A program made the translations under genes and the position numbers. Under the pieces are notes generated by a model. It made no database searches. It was not told the DNA's origin and saw only the letters and a program-made list of their open reading frames with translations. DNA of 52,893 bases from JBDTDV01 sp039922875 (GTDB lineage Bacteria; Actinomycetota; Actinomycetes; Actinomycetales; Microbacteriaceae), in the NCBI GenBank assembly GCA_039922875.1, contig JBDTDV010000032.1:1-52893 (forward strand), in the 5' to 3' direction. Positions 1 through 11,000 of the stretch are shown piece by piece (the stretch's first letter is position 1; each line of letters begins with the position of its first letter).

Positions 1-237
1 CGCACCGCCCTTGGAAGCTACGACGATATAGCTGCCATTGCTCTCCCCGAAAATTAGCGCGGTCCGGCGCCACTTCCCTGATTTCCCTCCCTTGGTGGTG
101 AGGAGCAGCAACGGGGCGCCCTTGAGCTGCGACCCCTCTTTCCCGTCGGTTTCGAGGTACTGCTCGATGTTCTTGGCCACCCAGCCGGTCGGGCTGTCGA
201 TAGGGTGCAACGGGTCGGATCCGGGATTTTCGCTCAT
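1..237 (-). CDS. Ddn/DUF385-type F420-dependent reductase, 3' part cut by window edge
   Basis: The visible 79 residues begin MSENPGSDPLHPID and contain LLLTTKGGKSGKWRRTALIF followed by YIVVASKGGA. This is the usual N-terminal block of the deazaflavin (F420)-dependent nitroreductase/quinone reductase family, whose members bind F420 in a split beta-barrel. The gene runs off the left edge, so its substrate cannot be judged. Its ATG overlaps the stop codon of the upstream RibD-like reductase by 4 bases (ATGA), so the two are probably co-transcribed and translationally coupled. Family assignment is firm. F420 use is inferred from the family. Confidence 0.8.
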   Translation of the reverse strand, partial: MSENPGSDPLHPIDSPTGWVAKNIEQYLETDGKEGSQLKGAPLLLLTTKGGKSGKWRRTALIFGESNGSYIVVASKGGA

Positions 238-869
238 CCTCCTACGCTACCTCCGAGGAATGGGGTCTCTGGGAACGACGGATGCACAACGGTGTAGCTG
301 GCGTACACGAAGTTCTTGTCCTGCTCCACGGCCGACAGAACAAGCTCGGATGCCGGCACCCGCCTTGGCAACAGCGGCGATCCGCCGCCGAGCAGCACAG
401 GAGCGATGCTGAGCTGGAGCTCGTCAAGCAGCCCGCGATCGAGGAACTGGCCCGCCAGCTCCCCACCGCCGATGACCCAGATGTTCTTCCCACCGGCCGC
501 CGACCGCATCATGTCGTGCACCGGGCGGACATCGCCGCGTACGAATGTCAGATCCGCACCGGGAATCACCGGAAGCTTGCGATGGGTGAATACCCACGTC
601 GGTCGGTCGCCGTAATAGCGCTGCCATTTCGCCGGCTCCTCCAGGAAATGCTCGTGCTCGAGTATCCAACGGTAGGTTGTCGCCCCCATGGCCATTGCGC
701 CCACCTCGGCGAGAAACGGCTCGAAGCGATCACTCTCCGGCTGCGTCGGCTCGATGTCTACCTCGCCGACATCGGAGTTGCCGACCTGGAACAGCCAGTC
801 CAGCGAATTGTTCTGGTCCGCAATGAAACCGTCAATACTGGTCGCGGTGTAGTACTGCGTCTTCGTCAT
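234..869 (-). CDS. Dihydrofolate reductase family protein (RibD C-terminal fold)
   Basis: This is a 211-residue cytoplasmic reductase. The N-terminus MTKTQYYTATSIDGFIAD and the later block IWVIGGGELAGQFLDRGLLDELQLSIAPVLLGGG are typical of RibD-C/DHFR-like NADPH reductases found as orphan genes in actinobacteria. Such proteins reduce pterin- or pyrimidine-like substrates, and the true substrate here is unknown. It is the first gene of a two-gene unit, since its stop overlaps the start of the F420-type reductase. The unit may therefore be a small redox or detoxification operon, which is inference. Confidence 0.85.
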   Translation of the reverse strand: MTKTQYYTATSIDGFIADQNNSLDWLFQVGNSDVGEVDIEPTQPESDRFEPFLAEVGAMAMGATTYRWILEHEHFLEEPAKWQRYYGDRPTWVFTHRKLPVIPGADLTFVRGDVRPVHDMMRSAAGGKNIWVIGGGELAGQFLDRGLLDELQLSIAPVLLGGGSPLLPRRVPASELVLSAVEQDKNFVYASYTVVHPSFPETPFLGGSVGG

Positions 870-941
870 CGAAGTAGTATCCCCCGCACCGCCGACACGC
901 TCCGATTCGCCCCTGCGCCGGGTCGCCCAGGCGCGCCGAAC

Positions 942-1937
942 TCACCCCGCGACGATCTGACGGGCGCCCGCCTCGAACTCGGTCAGATCACCGCTCTCGC
1001 CGGAACGGACCGCGCGAAAGCCGAAGAACAGCGTGTAGAACAGGAACGCGCCCAGCGCGAGCACGCCGATCCCGACCTTGACCGGCCATGGCCAGGGCGC
1101 CGGTGTCACAAAGCCCTCGATGAGCCCGGAGAAAAGCAGTGCGATCGCGAGGCCGACGACCACGGTGAACAGCGCGCGCGCGTCCTCGGCGAGCGCCTGC
1201 GCCCGCGTTCTGGCACCGGGGGCGACCCAGGCCCAGAAGATTCGGATGCCGGCGGCCGCCGCCACGAAGATGCAGGTCAATTCGAGCAGTCCATGCGGTG
1301 CGATGTACTGGAAGAACACGTCGCCATGCCCGTAGGAGAACATCACCGCGGCGTTGACCCCCAGATTCTGCGCATTCTGCAGGATCACCACCGGCACGTA
1401 CACCCCGACGATCCCGAAGGCCACGCACTGCGCCGCGATCCAGGCGTTATTCGTCCAGACCTGGCCGGCGAACGATGCGGCAGGGTTGTTCGAGTAGTAG
1501 TCGACGAAGTCGTGCTCCGCGATCTTTCTCAGGGCGGCATCCGAGCCGAAGTTCGCCAGCACCCGCGGGTCGGCAAGCGCCCAAGCGGCGTAGAGGCTCG
1601 CGACCACCGCGGTAACCATAGCCACCACGAGGATCAGCCAGCGCAGCCGGTACAGTGCGGCCGGGAGTTCTATGCCGAAGAACCGCGGCAACTGGGACAA
1701 CAGGTTCGCACCGGCGCCGGTGAACCGTAGGCGGGCCCGGGACAGCAGCACCGATAGCCGATCCCCCGGCACGCTCGACCCGGCCGCGGTGCGGATCGCA
1801 GACAACTGCGCCGCACCGGATTGGTAGCGGCCGATCAGTTCGTCGGCCTCAGCACCGCTGAATCGCCGCTTGCGCCCGAGCACGGCCAAGCGATCCCATT
1901 CGTCGCGGTGGGCGGCGGAATACGCGTCAAGGTCCAT
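942..1937 (-). CDS. Stage II sporulation protein M-like (SpoIIM/DUF95) membrane protein
   Basis: A 331-residue integral membrane protein. The cytoplasmic N-terminal ~100 residues are helical and charged (MDLDAYSAAHRDEWDRL). Several membrane segments follow, with the family signature block running from NNAWIAAQCVAFGIVGVYVP to FFQYIAPHGLLELTCIF. In actinobacteria this family commonly sits beside an RDD protein, as here, although the organism group does not form endospores; the role is unknown. A TATCAT hexamer lies 8 bases upstream of the ATG on the minus strand, which would fit a leaderless transcript. The divergent RDD start is only 8 bases away. Confidence 0.9.
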   Translation of the reverse strand: MDLDAYSAAHRDEWDRLAVLGRKRRFSGAEADELIGRYQSGAAQLSAIRTAAGSSVPGDRLSVLLSRARLRFTGAGANLLSQLPRFFGIELPAALYRLRWLILVVAMVTAVVASLYAAWALADPRVLANFGSDAALRKIAEHDFVDYYSNNPAASFAGQVWTNNAWIAAQCVAFGIVGVYVPVVILQNAQNLGVNAAVMFSYGHGDVFFQYIAPHGLLELTCIFVAAAAGIRIFWAWVAPGARTRAQALAEDARALFTVVVGLAIALLFSGLIEGFVTPAPWPWPVKVGIGVLALGAFLFYTLFFGFRAVRSGESGDLTEFEAGARQIVAG

Positions 1938-1945
1938 CTGCTTAG

Positions 1946-2785
1946 ATGATAGCCATGGCCAGCACGGGCGACCTCGATGAGCAGCAGCTGATGACCGGTG
2001 AGGCCGTCGCGCTGGACGTGCGGCCGGCCGGTTTCATCTTGCGCTCTGCCGGGGCGATAATCGATTTCATTGCGTACATCGGCCTGTTCCTCGGTTTGGT
2101 CCTGGCCATCGCGGTCACCGGCGGGTTCCAGAGCGATCAGGCGCTGGCCTCTGCCCTGGTCACCGCGAGTCTGGCCTTTTCTCTCGTGGTGGCACCGGTC
2201 GCGGTCGAGCTCGCTACGCGCGGTCGGTCGCTGGGTAAGCTCGCCATCGGGGCGCGGATCGTGCGCGACGACGGCGGGGCCATCCAGTTCCGGCAGGCGT
2301 TCATTCGCGCGCTCACCGGCGTGATCGAGATCTTCATGACCTTCGGCGGACTCGCCGCGCTCTGCGCGCTGTTGAACAGCCGGTCGAAGCGACTGGGTGA
2401 TTTGCTGGCCGGAACGTACAGCCAGCACGAACGGGTGCCCGTTCCGGCCGCCGCAGGGTACGCGGTGCCGCCCGCGTTGGCGGCCTGGGCGCAGACGGCG
2501 GATGCCGCGAAACTGCCCGATCGGCTGGCGCGCCGAATCGCCGGTTACGTGGCTCAGGCATCCGCCATGAACGAATCGTCGCGCGCCCGACTGGCGGCCG
2601 AACTGGCAACCGAAGCCTCGGCGTTCGTCTGGCCGCTGCCGGCAGCCCCGGCCGAGGAATTCCTCCAGGCGGTTGCGGCGATCCGCAGGGACCGGGACTA
2701 TCAGGCGCTGCTGCTGGAGCAGGAGCGGCTGAACCGCCTGGCGCCGGTGCTGACCGGCGTGCCGCACTCCTTTCCCGACCGCTGA
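1946..2785 (+). CDS. RDD family membrane protein
   Basis: A 279-residue protein opening with DVRPAGFILRSAGAIIDF, which carries the Arg...Asp residues that define RDD proteins. Two to three hydrophobic segments follow in residues 35-140, and then a soluble C-terminal half of about 150 residues. The ATG at 1955 (fourth codon) is an equally good start, as no clear ribosome site precedes either. It is divergent from the SpoIIM-like gene, and such pairs recur in actinobacteria next to MoxR/DUF58 genes, which are not present here. RDD proteins are proposed transport or membrane-handling proteins. No specific role can be read from this sequence. Confidence 0.88.
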   Translation: MIAMASTGDLDEQQLMTGEAVALDVRPAGFILRSAGAIIDFIAYIGLFLGLVLAIAVTGGFQSDQALASALVTASLAFSLVVAPVAVELATRGRSLGKLAIGARIVRDDGGAIQFRQAFIRALTGVIEIFMTFGGLAALCALLNSRSKRLGDLLAGTYSQHERVPVPAAAGYAVPPALAAWAQTADAAKLPDRLARRIAGYVAQASAMNESSRARLAAELATEASAFVWPLPAAPAEEFLQAVAAIRRDRDYQALLLEQERLNRLAPVLTGVPHSFPDR

Positions 2786-2856
2786 GACTCCGACCACCTG
2801 GCACGCTGCGTTCAGCCGCGTCCGAGCGCCAGCATCGAGGCGCGCAGAGGCCCCGC

Positions 2857-4377
<1,521 letters not shown>

Positions 4378-4410
4378 GCCGCTATTCTCGCAGCCGGAGC
4401 CGCTCACGGC

Positions 4411-5850
4411 CTACTCGCGGATCAGCGCCAGTACCTCGTCGCGGATTCGCTGCATGGTGGGCGCATTGGCGGCCTCGACGTTCAGCCGCAGCAGCGGCTC
4501 GGTGTTGGAGGAACGCACGCTGAACCACCAGAACGGCTCATTCAGCGCAGTGGTGCCGGTCACCGTCAGGCCATCCAACTCGTCGAATTCGCCCCGGCCG
4601 GTGAACGCCTCGACGATCCGGGTGAATGCGGCCGGTACGTCCGCCACAGTCGAGTTGATCTCCCCGCTCATCGGATAGGGCGTGTACTGCGCAGACAACG
4701 CCGATAGCGGCCGGTCCTGGTGACCGTACTCCGCCAGGAGGTGCATGGCTGCCAGCATCCCGTTGTCGGCGCTCCAGAAGTCACGGAAATAGTAGTGCGC
4801 GGAGTGCTCACCCCCGAAGACGGCTCCCGTCTCGCGCATGGCGTCCTTGATCAGCGTGTGCCCAACCCGGGTGCGAACCGCCGACGCCCCGGCCGCCTCG
4901 ATCGTCTCAGCCACTACCCGAGAGGTGATCAGATTGTGCAGCACGACGATATCGGCTTCCGGCTGCGCCGCGCGCGCCCGGTGGATCTCCCGCAGAGCCA
5001 CGATGGCGGCAACGGCCGACGGCGTGACCACCTGGCCCTTCTCGTCGACCACGAAGCAGCGGTCGGCATCCCCGTCGAAGGCGAGACCGAGATCGGCGTG
5101 ATGTTCCAGCACGGCGCGCTGCAGATCGACCAGGTTCGCCGGGTCGAGCGGGTTCGCCTCGTGGTTGGGGAATGTGCCATCCAGCTCGAAGTACAGCGGC
5201 ACCACCGTGATCGGCAGTGCGGGCAGACCACTTTCCTGGCCGAGGACGGCAGGCACGGTCAGCCCGCCCATACCATTGCCGGCGTCGACCACGATCGTCA
5301 CCGGCCGGATGCCGCGCAAGTCAACCAGCGATCGCAAATACGATGCGTAGCCGGCCAGCACATCCAACTCACGGTAGGAACCGACCGCATCGACCGGATC
5401 GAGTCCGTCGGTCAGGATCGCCGCCGCACGGTCTCGCACCATGGCGAGCCCGGTCTCCATGCTCAGGCCCTGCGCCCCGGCGCGGGACAGCTTCATCCCG
5501 TTGTACCGGGCGGGGTTGTGGCTGGCGGTGAACATGACCGCAGGGGCATTCAAGCTGCCGGAGGCGAAATACGATTGGTCGGTCGAGCACAGTCCGATCG
5601 AGACCACATTCGCTCCCCTAGCCTGTGCACCGCGAGCGAAGGCGTCCGCAAACCCGGGCGACGACTCGCGCATGTCGTGACCGACGACAACATCGCCACC
5701 GGCGGCATCAAGCTCGTCGACGAAGGCCGCCGCGACAGCGGTGACGATCTCTTCGGTCAAGGTCTCACCGACCACGCCGCGGATATCGTAGGTCTTGACG
5801 ACGGTGTTCAGTTGGGTTACGGCGGCAGGCTCGTTCGGTGCGGGGCTCAT
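4411..5850 (-). CDS. manB: Phosphomannomutase/phosphoglucomutase
   Basis: A 479-residue alpha-D-phosphohexomutase that interconverts mannose-6-P and mannose-1-P (or the glucose pair), feeding GDP-mannose synthesis. The phosphoserine loop TASHNP lies at 108-113 (Ser110), the metal loop DGDADRC near 258-264, the sugar-binding GGEHSAHYYF block near 345, and the phosphate-binding RSSNTEPLLRLN near the C-terminus. All four motifs are intact. Its ATG overlaps the DUF3499 stop (ATGA), so the two are coupled. Mycobacterial genomes keep DUF3499, manB, manA and whiB2 close together, and the same set is present here. Whether it prefers mannose or glucose cannot be told from sequence. Confidence 0.95.
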   Translation of the reverse strand: MSPAPNEPAAVTQLNTVVKTYDIRGVVGETLTEEIVTAVAAAFVDELDAAGGDVVVGHDMRESSPGFADAFARGAQARGANVVSIGLCSTDQSYFASGSLNAPAVMFTASHNPARYNGMKLSRAGAQGLSMETGLAMVRDRAAAILTDGLDPVDAVGSYRELDVLAGYASYLRSLVDLRGIRPVTIVVDAGNGMGGLTVPAVLGQESGLPALPITVVPLYFELDGTFPNHEANPLDPANLVDLQRAVLEHHADLGLAFDGDADRCFVVDEKGQVVTPSAVAAIVALREIHRARAAQPEADIVVLHNLITSRVVAETIEAAGASAVRTRVGHTLIKDAMRETGAVFGGEHSAHYYFRDFWSADNGMLAAMHLLAEYGHQDRPLSALSAQYTPYPMSGEINSTVADVPAAFTRIVEAFTGRGEFDELDGLTVTGTTALNEPFWWFSVRSSNTEPLLRLNVEAANAPTMQRIRDEVLALIRE

Positions 5851-6068
5851 TGAGACGAATTTACCTCACCGGTGCTGTGGTACCGCACGATCTGCCAGCC
5901 TCGCGGGGCGGAGAGACGCTCGGCGTGGTTGGCGCAGAGATCGTAACTGTGCGGTTCGTGGGAGAGGCTCAGCGGCCCGAGCACGGCCATCGAGTCGGCG
6001 TACGCATAGGTGAGCGTCGCGACCGCGTACTGACGGCACGCGACACGCGAACACGCTCGAGGGGACAT
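5847..6068 (-). CDS. DUF3499 family protein
   Basis: A 73-residue protein of the actinobacterial DUF3499 family, recognised from LTYAYADSMAVLGPLSL and HSYDLCANHAERLSAPRGW. Cys6, Cys11, Cys45 and His48 could form a small zinc site, an inference from spacing. The function is unknown. It is the gene directly before manB, with overlapping stop and start codons, and it faces the metallopeptidase-like gene divergently across 45 bases. The same neighbourhood is found in mycobacteria. The ATG at 6068 is preferred to longer in-frame starts because the family begins at this point with a Cys-x4-Cys segment. Confidence 0.88.
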   Translation of the reverse strand: MSPRACSRVACRQYAVATLTYAYADSMAVLGPLSLSHEPHSYDLCANHAERLSAPRGWQIVRYHSTGEVNSSQ

Positions 6069-6113
6069 CGGGCACCACGATACCGCTCCGGGCGCACGAC
6101 GTAGGATGGCGAC

Positions 6114-6578
6114 ATGCCTCGATCACGCCGTAGGAGCACGCAACAAGGCCCGGCCGAGGAGACAGCCACCGGGTCGATCCGCTGGCGCAACCGGCACGGT
6201 CACGGAGCCAGAGGTCCGGTCACGGGACCTCATCTGCCGATGCTGCACAACCGGATCGACCTCTTCGACATGACGGTGGCATCCACCGCCGAGTATCTCA
6301 AGGGTCTCTGGCCGGCTGAACTCGAGCAGATCCGCTTCGAGATTGCCGCCGCCCCGGCCGGCACGCCCCGCGAGCAGGGCGTCGAGCGCTGGCGCGTTGA
6401 TCCGGTCAACGGCACGGTGATCATGTTCCGGGTGCCGATCCAGCGGCTGAGCAAGCTGCACCGCAACGATGAGATGCACCAGCGGATGCTGGTGGAGAGT
6501 TGCGTCTTCCGCGCCGTGGCCGAATTGCTCGGCAAAGATCCGTGGGATCTTGCCCCAGAGCGGTTCCGGCACTACTAG
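6114..6578 (+). CDS. Metallopeptidase-family (zincin-like) protein without visible HExxH
   Basis: A 154-residue protein matching the small actinobacterial protein annotated as 'metallopeptidase family' beside whiB2 and DUF3499. It has a basic N-terminal tail (RSRRRS), then HGHGARGPVTGPHLPMLHNRIDLFD, and a C-terminal block VIMFRVPIQRLSKLHRNDEM. Where zincin relatives carry HExxH, this protein reads QRMLVESCVFRAVAELLG, with no metal-binding helix. It may therefore be a non-catalytic relative, and the family name should not be taken as an activity. The divergent partner is DUF3499. The downstream gene is convergent and ends 8 bases away. Confidence 0.75.
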   Translation: MPRSRRRSTQQGPAEETATGSIRWRNRHGHGARGPVTGPHLPMLHNRIDLFDMTVASTAEYLKGLWPAELEQIRFEIAAAPAGTPREQGVERWRVDPVNGTVIMFRVPIQRLSKLHRNDEMHQRMLVESCVFRAVAELLGKDPWDLAPERFRHY

Positions 6579-6585
6579 GCGGCGG

Positions 6586-8061
6586 CTACCGCAGGTAGAC
6601 GGTTATCGGGTCGGCGAGCGCGCTTGCCGGGGCCAGGGTGAACGCCGATACCGTCCCATCGCCGAGGTAACTCACCGAGGCAAGCACGGACTGGGCGCCC
6701 GACGCGGTGTAACTGGCACGGGCGGCGACCGGCACACTCACGCTGGCTCCCGCCGGAACGGAGACCGTCTTGGCGGCGCCGGTCGCCGGCCTCAGCGTGA
6801 GCGACGCATCGGTTGTGGCGGTGTTGACCAGATGAAGTGTGGGCGAGGGACCGGGCGCGACGGCGACCAGGAAATCGCCGGTAAACGCCTTGGCGGCCGC
6901 GAACCAGGCGAAGTCCTTGCCGGCTGCGCTCATCGTAGAGGTGCGCGCAGCCGCGACGACCGGAAGGTTGGCGGTGACGGTGACCGTGTAGGTGCCGTCA
7001 GACACCTTGTCCAGCGGGATCTCGGTGGAGACGCCCGGCTTGACCGTGATCGTCGTTGCCGCGGCCGAGGGTGTAGATGGTGCGGCGCCGGTCGTGCCTG
7101 CGCCGGTCGTGCTTGCGCCGTCCTTTACCGCGTCGACCGTGACGCGCGCAGACTTCGTGCCGGGCACCAGGACCCGCACGGCCGGCAACACTTCGGAGTA
7201 TGACTCGCTGGAATTGCCCACCTGCAGTGCGGCGAGCGAGGAAATGACGACGCCGGGGATCACCTGCGTGGTGCCCGGCGCGGTGGTCGGCCCGGCCACT
7301 TCCACACCACCGGGATCAAGGCCTCGGACAACGCTCTGCTGCAGCGAGGCCAGCACCCGACCGCCCCTGCTTTGCACGTGGATGACCGGTGACTGCAGCT
7401 CGGGGGCGAGCCCGGCCAGCGGAACGGTCAGCTGGGTCATCGGCGCGACGATGATTCCGGCAGCAGCGGGAGCCTTCACCACCCCGTCCGGGCCGTACAC
7501 GTCGAGGTTGACCGTGGCGACGACCTGCGTCGAGTTGGTCAGCCGGACCAGACTGGTCTCGCCCAAAGTGGTTGCGCCGGCAACGATCCAGCTGTCTCCG
7601 CTGGCCTCGCCACATCCCGATGCAGCGAAACCGGCGAGATCCTCCAGTGCCGCACTCTGCGATTGGCTGCCGGCAATCAACGGCGCCCGGTCGCTGTCAG
7701 CTGCGGCAGGTACGGTCAGCAGCGACGGTGCGCCGTTCTGAGCCGCCGACACGTCACCCGGCGCCTTTAGGACGGATGCCGTCGGTGCGCCATGCTCGGC
7801 GCCTGCCACCACTGCAGTCGGCCCGAACGACGACGCCTTCGTCGCGTCTGCGGAGTCGGAAGCAAGGGCCAGAAGCGGGCCTGGGCAGGCGCGCTGCTGA
7901 CTGGTCGGCTGTGGCGAGACCGTCATCGACGGCACGGATGCCAGATATTCAGGCAGCGGCAGCAGCATGGCCGCCCCGATGCATAGCGCCGCGACCGCGA
8001 GCCCTGCCAGACCCGTGAGGACGCGAACGCCGCCTAACGCGATCCCCCGCCTAGTCGCCAT
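6586..8061 (-). CDS. DUF5719 family exported/membrane-anchored protein
   Basis: A 491-residue protein with one N-terminal membrane segment (residues ~10-35, LTGLAGLAVAALCIGAAMLL). It has a large extracytoplasmic part rich in Ala, Thr and Val with beta-sandwich-like blocks such as SLVRLTNSTQVVATVNLDVYGPDG and LHLVNTATTDASLTLRP. This matches DUF5719, a family of unknown function found next to the giant GT2 gene and whiB in Microbacteriaceae-like genomes. The start codon lies inside the end of the upstream glycosyltransferase gene (11-base overlap), which implies coupled translation and suggests the two proteins act together at the membrane. Confidence 0.85.
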   Translation of the reverse strand: MATRRGIALGGVRVLTGLAGLAVAALCIGAAMLLPLPEYLASVPSMTVSPQPTSQQRACPGPLLALASDSADATKASSFGPTAVVAGAEHGAPTASVLKAPGDVSAAQNGAPSLLTVPAAADSDRAPLIAGSQSQSAALEDLAGFAASGCGEASGDSWIVAGATTLGETSLVRLTNSTQVVATVNLDVYGPDGVVKAPAAAGIIVAPMTQLTVPLAGLAPELQSPVIHVQSRGGRVLASLQQSVVRGLDPGGVEVAGPTTAPGTTQVIPGVVISSLAALQVGNSSESYSEVLPAVRVLVPGTKSARVTVDAVKDGASTTGAGTTGAAPSTPSAAATTITVKPGVSTEIPLDKVSDGTYTVTVTANLPVVAAARTSTMSAAGKDFAWFAAAKAFTGDFLVAVAPGPSPTLHLVNTATTDASLTLRPATGAAKTVSVPAGASVSVPVAARASYTASGAQSVLASVSYLGDGTVSAFTLAPASALADPITVYLR

Positions 8062-11000
8062 GTCTCACCTCGGAGCTATCGGACCCTGAACTATCGACCC
8101 CTGAGCTATCGGACCCTGAACTATCGGACCCTGAACTGGTAGTTTTGGAGCTTTCGGTCCCGGAGCTTTCGGTCCCGGAGCTTTCGGTCCCAGGGCCTGC
8201 CGCAGCAATCGCCGAATCATGCGTGACCTCGGCAGGCTCAGCGGCAGAGTTTTCTTTGTCGGCGGAGTCTTCTTTGTCGGGCGAGACTTCTTTGGGGGCT
8301 TCGGCGGCCGTAGTGGGTGCGCCGGGGTCGCCGGCGGGAGGCTTCGGCCCCGCGGGGATGGTGTCCCGGTCGCGAGCGCGGCCGGTGGGAATGGACAAAA
8401 GCACCGTGATTCCGATCACGAGTGCCTGTCCGATCAGGATCAGGGTGCGAATGATCCCACCGGCACCGGTCGGAATCTGCGCCGCCGCGGTGGTCGGCAC
8501 GGTTCCGGCGCTATGACTCCAGAGCAGGCCGACCGAGCCGCCTCCGACCGGTGCCAGCACCGGATTCCCATCCAGTGCGACGGAGGCGCGTCTCTCGGTC
8601 GCAGCCGCACGATGGGCGGCATCCGGCTCGAGCCCGGACACCGGCGGTGTCAAATAGACGAAGCCGATCCCGAGTGCATTCAGCTGTGCGGTGGCATCCA
8701 GCCCGCTCTGCGAGGTGAGGTTGGCCGCGAGGCCGGCCAGTTGCCGCTCCTGCGCGTCCAGGGTGAGCATGGTCGTCGCCAGCGTGCTCTGTTCATCAAG
8801 GGACGGGCCGGTGCCGCGCAGCAGCGTGGTGGCGATTGCGCCATCGGGTTGCGGGGTGATCTCCAGAGTGCCGACCCTCGGATGATTGGCCGCCTCGGCA
8901 CCGATGAAGGCCGGCAGCGCCTTACCCTCACCCGGAACAACCAGGGAGGTGCCCAGCGGCAGCGCCAACGCCAGCGGTGCACCGGCGACCGCGGTGAACA
9001 ACACGCAGACGATCGCGGGTATCGCAGACAGCCTCCGAATAGCCGACAGCGCAAGAGTCGCGGATCCGACCAAGCCCAGCCAGTACAGGCTGAGGCCACT
9101 ACCGGGCCAGATGGCTACCGGCTGGGAGCCCACCGACTGCAGCAGCAGTTGGCCGGCGGCCACCGCGGTCGCAAAGCCGACCAGCGCGACGGCCAGAGGC
9201 ACAACCGCCCGGGTCGACCCCCTCAAAAACAGCGCGAGCAGCGCGAGAATGGCGAGCGGCGCAAGCAGAATCGGCACGATCAGATGCGCGGCGCTACCGG
9301 AGAGCCCGAACGATTCAGCCAGAGCGGGCCAGCCGGCCAGTCCGGTTTCCGGGAGCCCGAGGGCGAGCTGGCCGCCACCGGCGAGCCGGGAGACGCTCGG
9401 CAGGCCGGGGTCGGCCAGAAGACCGATCCAGTTGCCGCGGCTCAGCTGCTGCCAGATCAGCGGGGCGAACAGCGCGAATGCCGGCAGTGGGATCGCGATG
9501 AACCGCATCAGACGTCGCCCGCTGGCCACGACGCAGCCCAGCCAGATCAAAACCAGGGCCGGCGCCAGCGACGGCGCGCAGGCGATCGTTGCCGCGAACA
9601 ACAGGGCGGTGGCCGCCGAAGCCGCCCAGGACCGGGCCGCAGCGAAGCCGGCGAAGAACAGCCAGGGCAACAGAAGGTGCACCAGCACCGCAGCGGGCCG
9701 ACCGGTCGCCAATGCGCTCAGAAAGGTCGGCGCCAGCATCCACAACAACGCGGCACAGGCACGCAAGCCGGCTCGCCCAGTCAGCCGCGCGGCACACATC
9801 CACGCCCCCAGTGCGGCCAGCGGCAGTGCGCACAGGAACAGCAGCACGATGCTCAGGGACGGCTGCCAGAAGGTCAGGGTTCCCAGCACAGCCAATACCG
9901 CGGCGAACGGGTCCGCGGCACCGACGAAGCCAAGGCCGATGTCACGCCAGCCGTAGCCGAGGTTATGCCAGAGCTGGCCGACATCCGCCGACAGCGGCAG
10001 CAGCGATCCACCGGTGAGCGCAGCGGAGTCCAGCAGCGGCAGGAACAAGACCACCCCGAGCACGGCGGCTGCCAGCACCGTCCAGGCGCCGCCGCCGGCG
10101 AAGAAATTGAACTCGATGCGGCCGCCGGATCGCGCCAGCGCCGCCTCCCGGGTCAGCGCGCGGGCCCGGCGCACCTCGTCGAGCGGGATTCGCAGCGGCG
10201 TGATGGATGCCCACCCCGCCGTCTTCACTTTGGCCAGCGCGTGCCGGGCGGTGCTGATCCGCATGCCGCTGAATGCGACGGCGAAGGCGGCGGCGAACTC
10301 GGCCCCGATCGCTCCCGGCTGTTTGCCGAGCAGGCGGCCGAGGCTTCGTACGATGGCCAGCGGCACCAGTGAGAGCCAGTGCACCGGCAGCGCTGCGGCC
10401 GGGGCGTAGACCATCCGGCGGTGCAATTGCGCGGCCCGGGTCAGCCGAAACAGCCGACGCCGGGCTGACCATTTGATCGACCGGCTCGCGCCGACGACCC
10501 CGTCGCCGGCGGTGGCCACCCGTGCCCCGGGTACCAGCGTGACCCGGAACCCGGCTAGCCGCGCCCGCACGCAGAAATCAAGCCCGTCATCCACCACCGG
10601 CAACGCCGGGTCGAACCCGCCGAGCTTCTCCCAGAGGGTATGCCGCACCAGCATTCCCGCCGGCGCGACAGCGAGCACATCACTGCGCGCATCATGCTGG
10701 GCTTGGTCGAGCTCGTTCTCCACCAGTGGCACGGACGCCCCGAGCGGGGTCATCGACTGGCCGAATTCCCGGATCAGGCTGGGGTCGTCCCAGTCCATCA
10801 GCTTGGGTCCGGCCACGACAACCGACCGCGAGACTTCGACCGCGCCCAGCAGTAGTTCCAGCGCACGCGGATCCGGGGCGGTGTCCTGGGCGAGCAGCCA
10901 CAGCCACTCATGATCGGATGCGGTCGGCTGCGTCGCCCGGGCCGCCATCGCCAACGCGGCGCCGAACGGCAGGTTCTCCCGAGAGGTGAGCAACTGGACT

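Noticed and set aside
8219..10372. A 717-codon open frame on the plus strand
   Set aside because: It is antisense to the giant glycosyltransferase, has an Arg/Gln/Gly-rich composition typical of GC-rich shadow frames and no recognisable domain.
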